Assembly (NCBI RefSeq): GCF_022869825.1
Contig: NZ_CP094971.1
Span: 2,624,792 to 2,688,791 of the forward strand
Origin: Clostridium sp. BJN0001
Lineage (GTDB): Bacteria > Bacillota > Clostridia > Clostridiales > Clostridiaceae
Length of the DNA stretch: 64,000 nucleotides
Reading direction: 5' to 3'
A model generated the notes under the pieces. That model was not told where the DNA came from, ran no database searches, and saw only the letters and a list, made by a program, of their open reading frames with translations. Every line of letters starts with the position of its first letter. Within the stretch, counting starts at the first letter, position 1. Both the position numbers and the translations under genes were made by a program. Shown in pieces: positions 33,563-42,651 of this stretch.

Positions 33563-34537
33563 TTGAGTACACTTATGCTGAAAAACAGATTTCTTGATTT
33601 TACACCGGTAAGTAATATATTTATAGAAAAGTATATGGTAAAAGCACGTGGAGAGTTTGTAAAAGTATATCTCCTTCTTCTAAAGCATACTATATTTGGC
33701 GAACCGGGAGTAAATACTCAAATGCTTGCATCTTCACTCAATCTTTTAGAGTCAGATGTAATGAATGCTCTTAATTACTGGAATGATGAAACTGTAATAA
33801 AATTTCGTAAAATAGATAACTTAGGTAATTTTAGTATTGAATTTCTAGATCTTAATGAAGACTTTGAAAAATCTAATAAAAATCTAGATTTATTAAATGA
33901 ACTTGATAATTCAAATACTAAAGATATGTTAAAAGATATTGAAAGCCTTCTTGGAAGACCTCTTTCTCCAAATGAAATGTCTATGTATCTAAGCTGGCAG
34001 AAAGAATTTAATTTTTCATCAGAGCTAATATATATTCTGATGGAATACTGTATATCACGTGGTAAAAGTGATCCTAGATATATAGAAAAAGTGGCAATAA
34101 ACTGGCATGATATGAATATAACAACTGTTGAAGAAGCTCAAAATCTAATAAAAAGAAATGAAGACAAATGGGTAAGCATAAGAAAAATTCTTGCTTATCT
34201 TGGACTAAATGATAAACAGATAATGAAGCCACAGCAAGATATGATTGAAAAATGGCTATTTATTTATAAATTTCCACTTGATGTTATATACAAAGCATGT
34301 GATATATGCTCAGAACGTTTAAATAGAGCTGATCTTAAATATATTGATGGAATTCTTTCAAAATGGAATAAAAATAATCTTAAAACAATAAAAGATATTG
34401 CACTAAAAGATACAAGACCACAAAAGCCAAAAAATAAAAACACTAATTCAAAATTGAAATTCAATAATTTTAAACCACGAGAATATGATTATGATGAATT
34501 AGAGAAAAAACTGTTAGGATGGGATAAAGATGATTAA
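33563..34537 (+). CDS. DnaD-domain primosome protein
   Basis: This 324-residue protein has an N-terminal winged-helix region (KARGEFVKVYLLLLKH...TQMLASSLNLLESDV). The DnaB_2/DnaD C-terminal domain repeats the family pattern (LLGRPLSPNEMSMYLSWQKEF; WLFIYKFPLDVIYKACDI). The clostridial type loads replicative helicase together with a DnaC/DnaI-like ATPase. It starts at TTG (33563), the position that matches the family start (MSTLMLKNRFLDFTPVSNIF). It overlaps the next gene by 8 bp, so the two are coupled. Confidence 0.85.
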   Translation: MSTLMLKNRFLDFTPVSNIFIEKYMVKARGEFVKVYLLLLKHTIFGEPGVNTQMLASSLNLLESDVMNALNYWNDETVIKFRKIDNLGNFSIEFLDLNEDFEKSNKNLDLLNELDNSNTKDMLKDIESLLGRPLSPNEMSMYLSWQKEFNFSSELIYILMEYCISRGKSDPRYIEKVAINWHDMNITTVEEAQNLIKRNEDKWVSIRKILAYLGLNDKQIMKPQQDMIEKWLFIYKFPLDVIYKACDICSERLNRADLKYIDGILSKWNKNNLKTIKDIALKDTRPQKPKNKNTNSKLKFNNFKPREYDYDELEKKLLGWDKDD

Positions 34538-35507
34538 AGGCTATCAAGCAGAGATAATGAAGATATATCAGACTATACGAGATAATGAAGATAAAAAACA
34601 AAAAGAAAGAAGAAATGAAATTAAAAAAAAATATCCTGAAATAATAGAAATAGAAAATAAGATTTCAAAACTCTCTCTTAATATGGCAATAGATATTTTA
34701 AAATCAAAAGATAAAAATAATATTATAGAAAATTATAAAAATAAAATGACAGATTTAAAAATGAAAAAATGTGAACTTTTAGTTTCAAAAGGATACGATT
34801 CTGACTATCTAAATCATCATTACGACTGTCCAAAATGCAAAGATACTGGTTTTATTGGCACAGATAAATGTTCATGTTATAAAGAAAAACTAATACGTCT
34901 TTACTATAAGAATTCAGAACTTCAAAACATAATATCTGATAAGAATTTTGATACTTTTGATATTAATCTTTTTTCTACTCATAGAAATGAAAATGAGAAA
35001 TATTCTCCAAGAAAAAATATGGAAAATAATCTTGATTATATAATGAAATCATATATACCCGATTTCAATAATATAACAACTAATCTTTTATTCTATGGTA
35101 ATCCAGGAAGCGGAAAAACATTTTTATCATACTGCATAGCAGAAACACTTTTAAACGCAGGATATCTTGTTGTATACAGAACTTCTGAAGAACTAATTGA
35201 TAACTTAAGAGATGTTAGATTTAATAATGATAATAATATTGAGGAACTTCTTCTTGATTGTGATCTTCTTATAATTGATGACTTAGGATCGGAACATTTA
35301 AATGAATTTTCAGTTTCTGAATTATTTTCTTTCCTAAATAAAAAAATATTAACAAATAAAAAAATGCTTATTTCTACAAATCTTACATTACCTGAAATTG
35401 TTAAAAATTATAGTGAAAGAATTTCATCAAGACTTATTGGAGATTTTAAACTTTGCAAATTTTATTCTGACGATATACGAATAAAAAAGAATTTAAACAA
35501 TAGATAA
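34530..35507 (+). CDS. DnaC/DnaI-like helicase-loader ATPase
   Basis: This 325-residue AAA protein has an N-terminal coiled-coil and a zinc-finger-like patch, CPKCKDTGFIGTDKCSC (about residues 105-125). It has Walker A FYGNPGSGKTF, Walker B CDLLIIDDLGSE, and a sensor SARIIGD-like region (ISSRLIGDFKLCKF). It delivers the DnaB helicase to DNA with the DnaD protein upstream; both genes overlap by 8 bp. The companion helicase gene dnaB is at 42652-43989 on the other strand. Confidence 0.88.
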   Translation: MIKGYQAEIMKIYQTIRDNEDKKQKERRNEIKKKYPEIIEIENKISKLSLNMAIDILKSKDKNNIIENYKNKMTDLKMKKCELLVSKGYDSDYLNHHYDCPKCKDTGFIGTDKCSCYKEKLIRLYYKNSELQNIISDKNFDTFDINLFSTHRNENEKYSPRKNMENNLDYIMKSYIPDFNNITTNLLFYGNPGSGKTFLSYCIAETLLNAGYLVVYRTSEELIDNLRDVRFNNDNNIEELLLDCDLLIIDDLGSEHLNEFSVSELFSFLNKKILTNKKMLISTNLTLPEIVKNYSERISSRLIGDFKLCKFYSDDIRIKKNLNNR

Positions 35508-35531
35508 ACTAAATATTATGCTATTTATAAT

Positions 35532-35554
35532 AAAAAGAGGTTTTCTCTTTTTTT
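35532..35554 (+). terminator. terminator after the dnaD-dnaC unit
   Basis: AAAAAGAG, a GTTT loop, then CTCTTTTTTT. A short stem with a T-run about 25 bp after the stop. Confidence 0.6.
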
Positions 35555-35560
35555 ATAAAT

Positions 35561-35595
35561 AAAAAAAATACCGATATAAAATATCGGTATTTTTT
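35561..35595 (-). terminator. terminator of the tRNA operon
   Basis: AAAAATACCGATAT and ATATCGGTATTTTT form a perfect stem with a short loop. The minus strand ends in a long T-run just past the last tRNA (Asp). Convergent with the plus-strand terminator at 35532. Confidence 0.85.
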
Positions 35596-35671
35596 GGCGA
35601 CTCAGGAGGGGATCGAACCCTTGACCTCCGGCGTGACAGGCCGGCACTCTAACCAGCTGAGCTACTGAGCC
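35595..35671 (-). tRNA. tRNA-Asp (GTC)
   Basis: 77-nt cloverleaf: acceptor GGCTCAG/CTGAGTC, anticodon loop CTGTCAC with GTC, T-loop GGTTCGATC, encoded CCA. Third of three identical copies in the array. Confidence 0.97.
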
Positions 35672-35690
35672 ATATTATATATTATACTTA

Positions 35691-35766
35691 TGGTGGGCAC
35701 AACAGGGCTCGAACCTGTGACCCTCTGCTTGTAAGGCAGATGCTCTCCCAGCTGAGCTATGCGCCC
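35691..35766 (-). tRNA. tRNA-Val (TAC)
   Basis: 76-nt cloverleaf: acceptor GGGCGCA, anticodon loop CTTACAA giving TAC, T-loop GGTTCGAGC, encoded CCA. Confidence 0.97.
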
Positions 35767-35784
35767 ATAAGTTTTTAATTAAAA

Positions 35785-35859
35785 TGGTGACTCCTACGGG
35801 ACTTGAACCCATGTTACCACCGTGAAAGGGTGGTGTCTTAACCACTTGACCAAGGAGCC
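35785..35859 (-). tRNA. tRNA-Glu (TTC)
   Basis: 75-nt cloverleaf: acceptor GGCTCCT, anticodon loop CTTTCAC giving TTC, T-loop GGTTCAAGT, encoded CCA. Confidence 0.97.
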
Positions 35860-35870
35860 ATATATTTATT

Positions 35871-35946
35871 TGGAGCTGGCAATAGGAATCGAACCTACAA
35901 CCTGCTGATTACAAGTCAGCTGCTCTACCGTTGAGCCATGCCAGCT
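35871..35946 (-). tRNA. tRNA-Thr (TGT)
   Basis: 76-nt cloverleaf: acceptor AGCTGGC, anticodon loop CTTGTAA giving TGT, T-loop GGTTCGATT, encoded CCA. Confidence 0.96.
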
Positions 35947-35958
35947 CATAAGTAAAAT

Positions 35959-36035
35959 TGGCGACTCAGGAGGGGATCGAACCCTTGACCTCCGGCGTGA
36001 CAGGCCGGCACTCTAACCAGCTGAGCTACTGAGCC
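35959..36035 (-). tRNA. tRNA-Asp (GTC), second copy
   Basis: Same 77-nt sequence as 35595-35671, exactly 364 bp away, inside the second repeat of the array. Confidence 0.97.
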
Positions 36036-36054
36036 ATACTATAAATTTTACTTA

Positions 36055-36130
36055 TGGTGGGCACAACAGGGCTCGAACCTGTGACCCTCTGCTTGTAAGG
36101 CAGATGCTCTCCCAGCTGAGCTATGCGCCC
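36055..36130 (-). tRNA. tRNA-Val (TAC), second copy
   Basis: Same 76-nt sequence as 35691-35766, 364 bp away. Confidence 0.97.
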
Positions 36131-36148
36131 ATAAGTTTTTAATTAAAA

Positions 36149-36223
36149 TGGTGACTCCTACGGGACTTGAACCCATGTTACCACCGTGAAAGGGTGGTGT
36201 CTTAACCACTTGACCAAGGAGCC
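36149..36223 (-). tRNA. tRNA-Glu (TTC), second copy
   Basis: Same 75-nt sequence as 35785-35859, 364 bp away. Confidence 0.97.
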
Positions 36224-36234
36224 ATATATTTATT

Positions 36235-36310
36235 TGGAGCTGGCAATAGGAATCGAACCTACAACCTGCTGATTACAAGTCAGCTGCTCTACCGTTGAGC
36301 CATGCCAGCT
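36235..36310 (-). tRNA. tRNA-Thr (TGT), second copy
   Basis: Same 76-nt sequence as 35871-35946, 364 bp away. The repeat that would follow lacks a third Thr copy. Confidence 0.96.
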
Positions 36311-36322
36311 TATAAGTAAAAT

Positions 36323-36399
36323 TGGCGACTCAGGAGGGGATCGAACCCTTGACCTCCGGCGTGACAGGCCGGCACTCTAACCAGCTGAGCTACTGAGCC
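36323..36399 (-). tRNA. tRNA-Asp (GTC), third copy
   Basis: Same sequence as the other Asp genes, 364 bp from the second copy. Confidence 0.97.
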
Positions 36400-36418
36400 A
36401 TACTATAAATTTTACTTA

Positions 36419-36494
36419 TGGTGGGCACAACAGGGCTCGAACCTGTGACCCTCTGCTTGTAAGGCAGATGCTCTCCCAGCTGAGCTATGCGCCC
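36419..36494 (-). tRNA. tRNA-Val (TAC), third copy
   Basis: Same sequence as the other Val genes. The spacer to the next Glu gene is 2 bp shorter than in the other units. Confidence 0.97.
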
Positions 36495-36510
36495 ATAAGT
36501 TTAATTAAAA

Positions 36511-36585
36511 TGGTGACTCCTACGGGACTTGAACCCATGTTACCACCGTGAAAGGGTGGTGTCTTAACCACTTGACCAAGGAGCC
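36511..36585 (-). tRNA. tRNA-Glu (TTC), third copy, promoter-proximal
   Basis: Same sequence as the other Glu genes. It is the first gene transcribed from the promoter at 36639-36667. Confidence 0.97.
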
Positions 36586-36614
36586 ATATTGTTTAAGTTA
36601 CGCTTAATTTATTG

Positions 36615-36667
36615 TGTCAAGCGCTAATCACATAGACTATAATACCTAAAATATTCGATTGTGTCAA
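36615..36667 (-). promoter_or_regulatory. tRNA-operon promoter
   Basis: On the minus strand, TTGACA (36662-36667), a 17-bp spacer and TATTAT (36639-36644) form a near-consensus vegetative promoter about 50 bp before the first tRNA. A second TTGACA at 36615-36620 lacks a good -10. Confidence 0.8.
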
Positions 36668-37055
36668 CACATTTTTTAAAAAGTTTTTATTTTATTTTTT
36701 TATTTTTCTATTTTTCTACTTTTTCTGCGCTATTAAAAATAGATGTTATCCCACTTATAGAGCCATTTATAATTATATATTACTTTTAAAAATTTCTATT
36801 TTTTATTGATATAAATTAATAAAAACTTCTTTCTAAAAATTCTATTAATACTTATATTTATATTTATATTTTTGATAATTGTTCCAAATAAATCTATTTA
36901 TAGAAAATAATTTTACTCTAAATAAAATGTTTTAAATTATATAAATTTTTATCTTTATATGTGGTGTTCTTTATACTTATTATTAATATTCCTCACTTTT
37001 AACTTTATTATTACTGTGATAAAATTTATTTATATAATTTTGATGGAGGTGTACT
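36668..37055. other. AT-rich intergenic stretch between the tRNA promoter and the flavoprotein gene
   Basis: No open frame with a ribosome site, no hairpin with a T-run and no RNA family was recognised. It is extremely AT-rich with poly-T tracts. It must contain the plus-strand promoter for the flavoprotein gene, but no clear -35/-10 pair stands out. Confidence 0.4.
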
Positions 37056-38303
37056 ATGTTTTTTCACGACTTAATAATACTAGGCGGCGGTGCATCCGGT
37101 CTTACTGCTGCAATTTGTGCAAAAGATTTAGGAATGGATGTTGCTATAATAGAATCTAACGATAGAATAGGAAAAAAGATACTATCCACAGGAAATGGAA
37201 GATGTAACATATCAAATAGTAAAATTGAAAGTCCATATATTAATTACCATAGTTCAAATAAAAATTTTTATAAAGAAATCTTAGATAATTTTTCAGTTTC
37301 AGATACAAAAAATTTCTTTATGTCATTAGGACTTCCTTTTACTGAACTTAGTGACGGAAAAATGTATCCTTCATCTCTTCAAGCATCCTCTGTTGTAGAT
37401 ATTTTAAAACTTGCTTTAGATGAAAGAGAAATACCCGTGTATACATCATGTAAGGTTAAGGATGTATCAAAAAATAAAAATTTTGTTCTCGTTACATCTA
37501 ACGATGAATATAAAAAATTTACCTGTAATAAATTAATACTCGCATGTGGCGGAAAATCAGCTCCAAATTCAGGCTCAGATGGATCAGGATTTAAAATAGC
37601 TAAAATGTTAGGTCATTCAATAGTTGAGCCTCTTCCAGGGATTGTACAGCTTAAACTTGATTATCCTCACCTTAGAGCTTTATCTGGAATAAAATTTAAT
37701 GGAAATGCATCACTTTTTATAGATAAGACTCTAAAAAGAACATGTTTCGGAGAAATATTATTTACTGACTATGGTATTTCAGGTCCTCCTATACTTCAGC
37801 TTTCATCAGATGTATCAAAGTTCCTTTCAAAAGGACATAAAGTATATATAAATATTGATATGTTTCCAGAAAAAACTCTAGATTCATTAACTGATCTTTT
37901 AATGAGTCACTTTTCAGTATTTAGTTATAGGGAAATAAGCTCATCTCTTATTGGAATAATAAATAAAAAGCTCATTCCAATAATTTTAAAAGATACAGGT
38001 ATTGCTAATATTCATGAAACATGTGATATGATAGACTGGAATCTTATTAATGACCTTATTAAAAAATTTAAAAGCTGGAATTTTATATGCACAGGTACTA
38101 AAGGCTTCACAAACGCTCAGGTAACCGTTGGAGGCGTTAACACTAATGAAATAGATAAATATACTCTTGAGTCTCTAAAATGCAAAAATCTGCTGTTTTC
38201 AGGCGAAATTATGGATGTAAACGGAGACTGTGGTGGATTTAATCTTCAATGGGCTTGGAGTTCTGGATATATAGTAGCAAAATCTGCATATAATTTAAAA
38301 TAA
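37056..38303 (+). CDS. FAD-dependent oxidoreductase, HI0933/YhiN (BaiN-like) family
   Basis: This 415-residue flavoprotein has an N-terminal Rossmann FAD-binding motif, LIILGGGASGLTAAICAKDL, with acidic IIESNDRIGKKILSTGNGRC after it. Family signatures are KLILACGGKSAPNSGSDGSG, the FTDYGISGPPILQLS domain, TKGFTNAQVTVGGV and a closing LLFSGEIMDVNGDCGGFNLQ. It probably reduces a small unsaturated substrate. Homologues include BaiN of bile-acid converters, but a bile-acid role cannot be inferred. GGAGGTGTACT gives a clear start. Confidence 0.88.
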   Translation: MFFHDLIILGGGASGLTAAICAKDLGMDVAIIESNDRIGKKILSTGNGRCNISNSKIESPYINYHSSNKNFYKEILDNFSVSDTKNFFMSLGLPFTELSDGKMYPSSLQASSVVDILKLALDEREIPVYTSCKVKDVSKNKNFVLVTSNDEYKKFTCNKLILACGGKSAPNSGSDGSGFKIAKMLGHSIVEPLPGIVQLKLDYPHLRALSGIKFNGNASLFIDKTLKRTCFGEILFTDYGISGPPILQLSSDVSKFLSKGHKVYINIDMFPEKTLDSLTDLLMSHFSVFSYREISSSLIGIINKKLIPIILKDTGIANIHETCDMIDWNLINDLIKKFKSWNFICTGTKGFTNAQVTVGGVNTNEIDKYTLESLKCKNLLFSGEIMDVNGDCGGFNLQWAWSSGYIVAKSAYNLK

Positions 38304-38311
38304 TTATTATA

Positions 38312-38353
38312 TAAAAAAAGAGAATCTGATTATTAATATCAAATTCTCTTTTA
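38312..38353. terminator. bidirectional terminator
   Basis: AAAAAGAGAATCTGA and TCAAATTCTCTTTTA face each other between the convergent flavoprotein and DUF1858 genes. Runs of A and T on both sides allow use from either strand. Confidence 0.75.
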
Positions 38354-38365
38354 CTTAATGTATTA

Positions 38366-38548
38366 TTATTTATTTAAAGCTGCAACTAAATCATCAATAT
38401 TTATTCCATGAACCATTGCTGCTTCTTCAAGAGTTTCTGCTTGAGCAGATGGACATCCAACACATCCCATACCAAAATTCATTAATATTGGCACTTTAGA
38501 AGAATCTGTTCTTACTAATTCACCTATTGTCATATCCTTATTTATCAT
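38366..38548 (-). CDS. DUF1858 / redox-disulfide domain protein
   Basis: This 60-residue protein reads [20 protein letters not shown], then [20 protein letters not shown]. It has the conserved CxxC (GCVGCP, about residues 29-32) of the small hybrid-cluster-associated disulfide family. It is probably a cytosolic redox carrier or Fe-S/sulfur-handling protein. It stands alone with AGGTGAAAATTT as ribosome site. No partner enzyme is nearby. Confidence 0.85.
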   Translation of the reverse strand: MINKDMTIGELVRTDSSKVPILMNFGMGCVGCPSAQAETLEEAAMVHGINIDDLVAALNK

Positions 38549-38594
38549 AAATTTTCACCTTCTTTTTATTTATCTGCATTAAAATTATATTTTA

Positions 38595-38629
38595 TAAAAA
38601 AAGAGAAGTCAATACCCGACTTCTCTTAT
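38595..38629 (-). terminator. purA terminator
   Basis: GATAAGAGAAGTC, a short loop, then GACTTCTCTTTTTTT on the minus strand, directly after the purA stop. Confidence 0.85.
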
Positions 38630-38634
38630 CATAT

Positions 38635-39957
<1,323 letters not shown>

Positions 39958-40151
39958 CTATTTATAATTATAAATTAAGATTGACTAATAATTTTTTAGT
40001 CTCCTTATAAATAGTAGCAAAGTAAAATTATTTGGTCAACTATGTATCGAATATTTTTTTGCTTTTTTTAAAAAATATTCGTATAATTAATTTATATGTT
40101 TAAACTTAATATATTAATATCGTTTACTAGGAATAAGGGAGGATGCTGTTT

Positions 40152-41318
40152 ATGAATATTTATGAAGAATCTTTAAAGTTTCATGAAGAAAAAAAAGGTA
40201 AATATGAAATAAAGCCAACATGTGAAGTTAAAAACGCAAAAGACTTAAGTCTTGCTTATACACCAGGAGTTGCTGAACCTTGTAGAGCTATTGCTAAAGA
40301 TCCTGAAAACGTATATAAATATACAAGAAAATGGAATACAGTTGCTGTAATATCAGACGGAACAGCCGTTTTAGGACTAGGAGATATAGGTCCACTTGCT
40401 GCACTGCCAGTAATGGAAGGAAAAAGTGTTCTTTTTAAAGAATTTGGAAACGTAGATGCTTTTCCAATAGTTCTTAACACAAAAAACGTTGATGAAATAG
40501 TTTCTACAATAGTTAATATTGCTCCAACAGTTGGAGGAATTAATCTTGAAGATATTGCAGCTCCAAGATGTTTTGAAATAGAAAAAAGATTAAAAGAAAT
40601 TTTGGATATTCCTGTTTTTCATGATGATCAACATGGAACTGCAGTAGTAGTTTTATCTGGATTAATAAATGCATTAAAAATTGTTAACAAAAAACTTACA
40701 AATATAAAAGTAGTTATAAATGGTGCTGGTTCAGCCGGAAGCGCAATTTGTAAATTATTATTATCATCAGGCGTAAAAAATATAGTAATGTGTGACATAA
40801 ATGGAATAATCAGTAGAGATAAAGATTTAAGTGATAATAAATACATGGAAGAACTTTCAAGAATTACTAATCCTAATAATGAAACTGGATTTCTTAAAGA
40901 TGCAATGAAAAATGCTGATGTATTTATTGGAGTATCTGCTCCTAAAATTGTTTCAAAAGAAATGGTAAAAACAATGAATAAAGACGGTATAATATTTGCA
41001 ATGGCAAATCCTACACCTGAAATCTTCCCAGAAGATGCTAAAGATGCAGGAATTAAAATCATGGGAACTGGAAGATCTGATTATCCAAATCAGATAAATA
41101 ACGTTCTTGCTTTTCCAGGAATATTTAGAGGCGCTTTAGATGCACGTGCAAAAGAAATAAACGAAGAAATAAAGGTTGCAGCTGCATATGCAATTGCAAA
41201 TTCTATAGATGAAAAAGATTTAACAGAAGATAATATAATTCCAAAAGCTTTTGATTTAAAAGTTCAAAAATTAGTTGCTGAAGCTGTAAAAAAAGCAGCT
41301 AAAAATAGTAACGCTTAA
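40152..41318 (+). CDS. NAD(P)-dependent malic enzyme
   Basis: This protein of 388 residues oxidatively decarboxylates malate to pyruvate. It is the short bacterial malic enzyme type, without the phosphotransacetylase-like extension. Key regions are SLAYTPGVAEPCRAIAKDPE, AVISDGTAVLGLGDIGPLAA, the metal/substrate patch FHDDQHGTAVVVLSGL, the NAD Rossmann motif INGAGSAGSAICKLLL, and MANPTPEIFPEDA. The ATG at 40152 has GGGAGG 9 nt upstream and is preferred over the ATG at 40143, which overlaps the ribosome site. It may also act in the reverse direction. Confidence 0.92.
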   Translation: MNIYEESLKFHEEKKGKYEIKPTCEVKNAKDLSLAYTPGVAEPCRAIAKDPENVYKYTRKWNTVAVISDGTAVLGLGDIGPLAALPVMEGKSVLFKEFGNVDAFPIVLNTKNVDEIVSTIVNIAPTVGGINLEDIAAPRCFEIEKRLKEILDIPVFHDDQHGTAVVVLSGLINALKIVNKKLTNIKVVINGAGSAGSAICKLLLSSGVKNIVMCDINGIISRDKDLSDNKYMEELSRITNPNNETGFLKDAMKNADVFIGVSAPKIVSKEMVKTMNKDGIIFAMANPTPEIFPEDAKDAGIKIMGTGRSDYPNQINNVLAFPGIFRGALDARAKEINEEIKVAAAYAIANSIDEKDLTEDNIIPKAFDLKVQKLVAEAVKKAAKNSNA

Positions 41319-41348
41319 AGAGCTTAAAATTTATCCACAAAATTAAAT

Positions 41349-41401
41349 AAAAAATATCCACAATGTTGAAAACTTTCTTTCTTCATTGTGGATATTTTTT
41401 T
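41349..41401. terminator. bidirectional terminator between malic enzyme and proC
   Basis: AAAAATATCCACAATG and CATTGTGGATATTTTT form a 16-bp stem with A and T runs, serving the plus-strand malic enzyme and the minus-strand proC. Confidence 0.9.
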
Positions 41402-41414
41402 ATTTATAAGTTAT

Positions 41415-42215
41415 TCACATGTTCATAGATTTTTCTGCACATTTAATAACAGCCTGCATAGCTGCATTTCTAAATCCTAATTTCTCAAGTTCGCATACAG
41501 CATCTATTGTTGTTCCTCCAGGTGAACATACTGCATCTTTAAGTTCTCCAGGATGTTTTCCTGTCTCAAGAACCATTTTAGCTGATCCTAGAACAGCTTG
41601 AGCTGCCATCTTGTAAGCTTTTGATCTTTGAATTCCAAGCTTTACTCCTGCATCTGCCATTGCTTCAATAAACATATAAACATATGCTGGTGATGATCCA
41701 CATAAAGCAGTAAATGCATGAAAATCTTTTTCTTCAATCTGTACACATTCTCCAAAACTTTCAAAAATCTTAACAGCTTTATTTAATTCTTCTTCTGTTA
41801 CATTCTTATTTGGACATAATGCAGACATTGATTCTTCAACTGATGCTGGAGTATTTGGCATTGTTCTTATTACCATTACATCTTTTGAAATAAATTCTTC
41901 CATATTCTTTAAACTTATTCCTGCTGCTATTGTTATTATTAATTTATCTTTAGTTAATTTATCTTTTATGTTTTCAATAATATCCTTATACATATAAGGT
42001 TTTACTGCCAATACAATTATTTCAGATTTTTCTGCTACTTCTCTATTATCTAATGTAGCTTCTATTTTTAGTGATTCTCTAACTCTTTTTGCAGATTCTT
42101 CACTTTTAGTTGATACAATTATTTCATTTTCTTTTATAATTCCAGATTTTATAATCCCTGAAACCATTGCACTTCCCATATTTCCACAGCCAATAAATCC
42201 TATTTTTTTACTCAT
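41415..42215 (-). CDS. proC: pyrroline-5-carboxylate reductase
   Basis: This 266-residue enzyme performs the last step of proline synthesis, reducing pyrroline-5-carboxylate with NAD(P)H. N-terminal Rossmann motif IGFIGCGNMGSAMVSGII, then VLAVKPYMYKDII and RTMPNTPASVEESMSAL. The C-terminal dimer domain carries FTALCGSSPAYVYMFIEAMA and DAVCSPGGTTIDAVCELEK, which are diagnostic. GGGGGCTAAAAA precedes the ATG. It is monocistronic. Confidence 0.95.
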   Translation of the reverse strand: MSKKIGFIGCGNMGSAMVSGIIKSGIIKENEIIVSTKSEESAKRVRESLKIEATLDNREVAEKSEIIVLAVKPYMYKDIIENIKDKLTKDKLIITIAAGISLKNMEEFISKDVMVIRTMPNTPASVEESMSALCPNKNVTEEELNKAVKIFESFGECVQIEEKDFHAFTALCGSSPAYVYMFIEAMADAGVKLGIQRSKAYKMAAQAVLGSAKMVLETGKHPGELKDAVCSPGGTTIDAVCELEKLGFRNAAMQAVIKCAEKSMNM

Positions 42216-42321
42216 TTTTTAGCCCCCATTAATTTTTTGAAATTTTTAATACAGTCTCCATTTTAATCATAGCATATGATATGTTTTATCCCATAAAATA
42301 TATATGAAAGGAGGAGGTTAT

Positions 42322-42651
42322 ATGAAAAATTCTCTTTTAGTTTATAACAACTCTTTATTTTCTATTGAATCATTCGTTGATTCGATTTTAAAAAATATTT
42401 TAGAAATAAAGTGCTCTGTTTATGAAAGTCCATGCTTTTATTATATATCGCTTAAACACCCAGATATAAATGACTATTCATTAGAAGTGAATTTTAAAAA
42501 TAACTTTTTAATCCTTAAAGTTACTGATAAAAAATACAGAAATACCATATTTCTAAAAAGGATTTTTTATCTAACAAAAATTGAAAAATCACATATATTA
42601 TTTGAAAAAAGTTTTAATAAAAATACTCTTATAATAGAAAAAGCAGCTTAA
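42322..42651 (+). CDS. small Hsp20-like (alpha-crystallin fold) protein, divergent
   Basis: This 109-residue protein has a C-terminal half, NNFLILKVTDKKYRNTIFLK followed by RIFYLTKIEKSHILFEKSFN and KNTLIIEK. It follows the Hsp20 pattern of a strand, a hydrophobic RxFxL-type strand and a closing TLxI motif. The usual N-terminal arm and IxI tail are absent, so the assignment is tentative. AAAGGAGGAGGT directly precedes the ATG at 42322. Its stop abuts the dnaB stop on the other strand with no base between, and no terminator separates the two genes. Confidence 0.45.
   Translation: MKNSLLVYNNSLFSIESFVDSILKNILEIKCSVYESPCFYYISLKHPDINDYSLEVNFKNNFLILKVTDKKYRNTIFLKRIFYLTKIEKSHILFEKSFNKNTLIIEKAA

Noticed and set aside
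35595..36585. CRISPR-like regular spacing in this region
   Set aside because: The period of 364 bp is a tandem array of complete tRNA genes, each with a cloverleaf and encoded CCA, not short repeats with variable spacers.
36959..37159. 66-residue plus-strand frame before the flavoprotein
   Set aside because: It overlaps the well-supported flavoprotein start in another frame, and its tail is the flavoprotein's glycine-rich coding sequence read out of frame.
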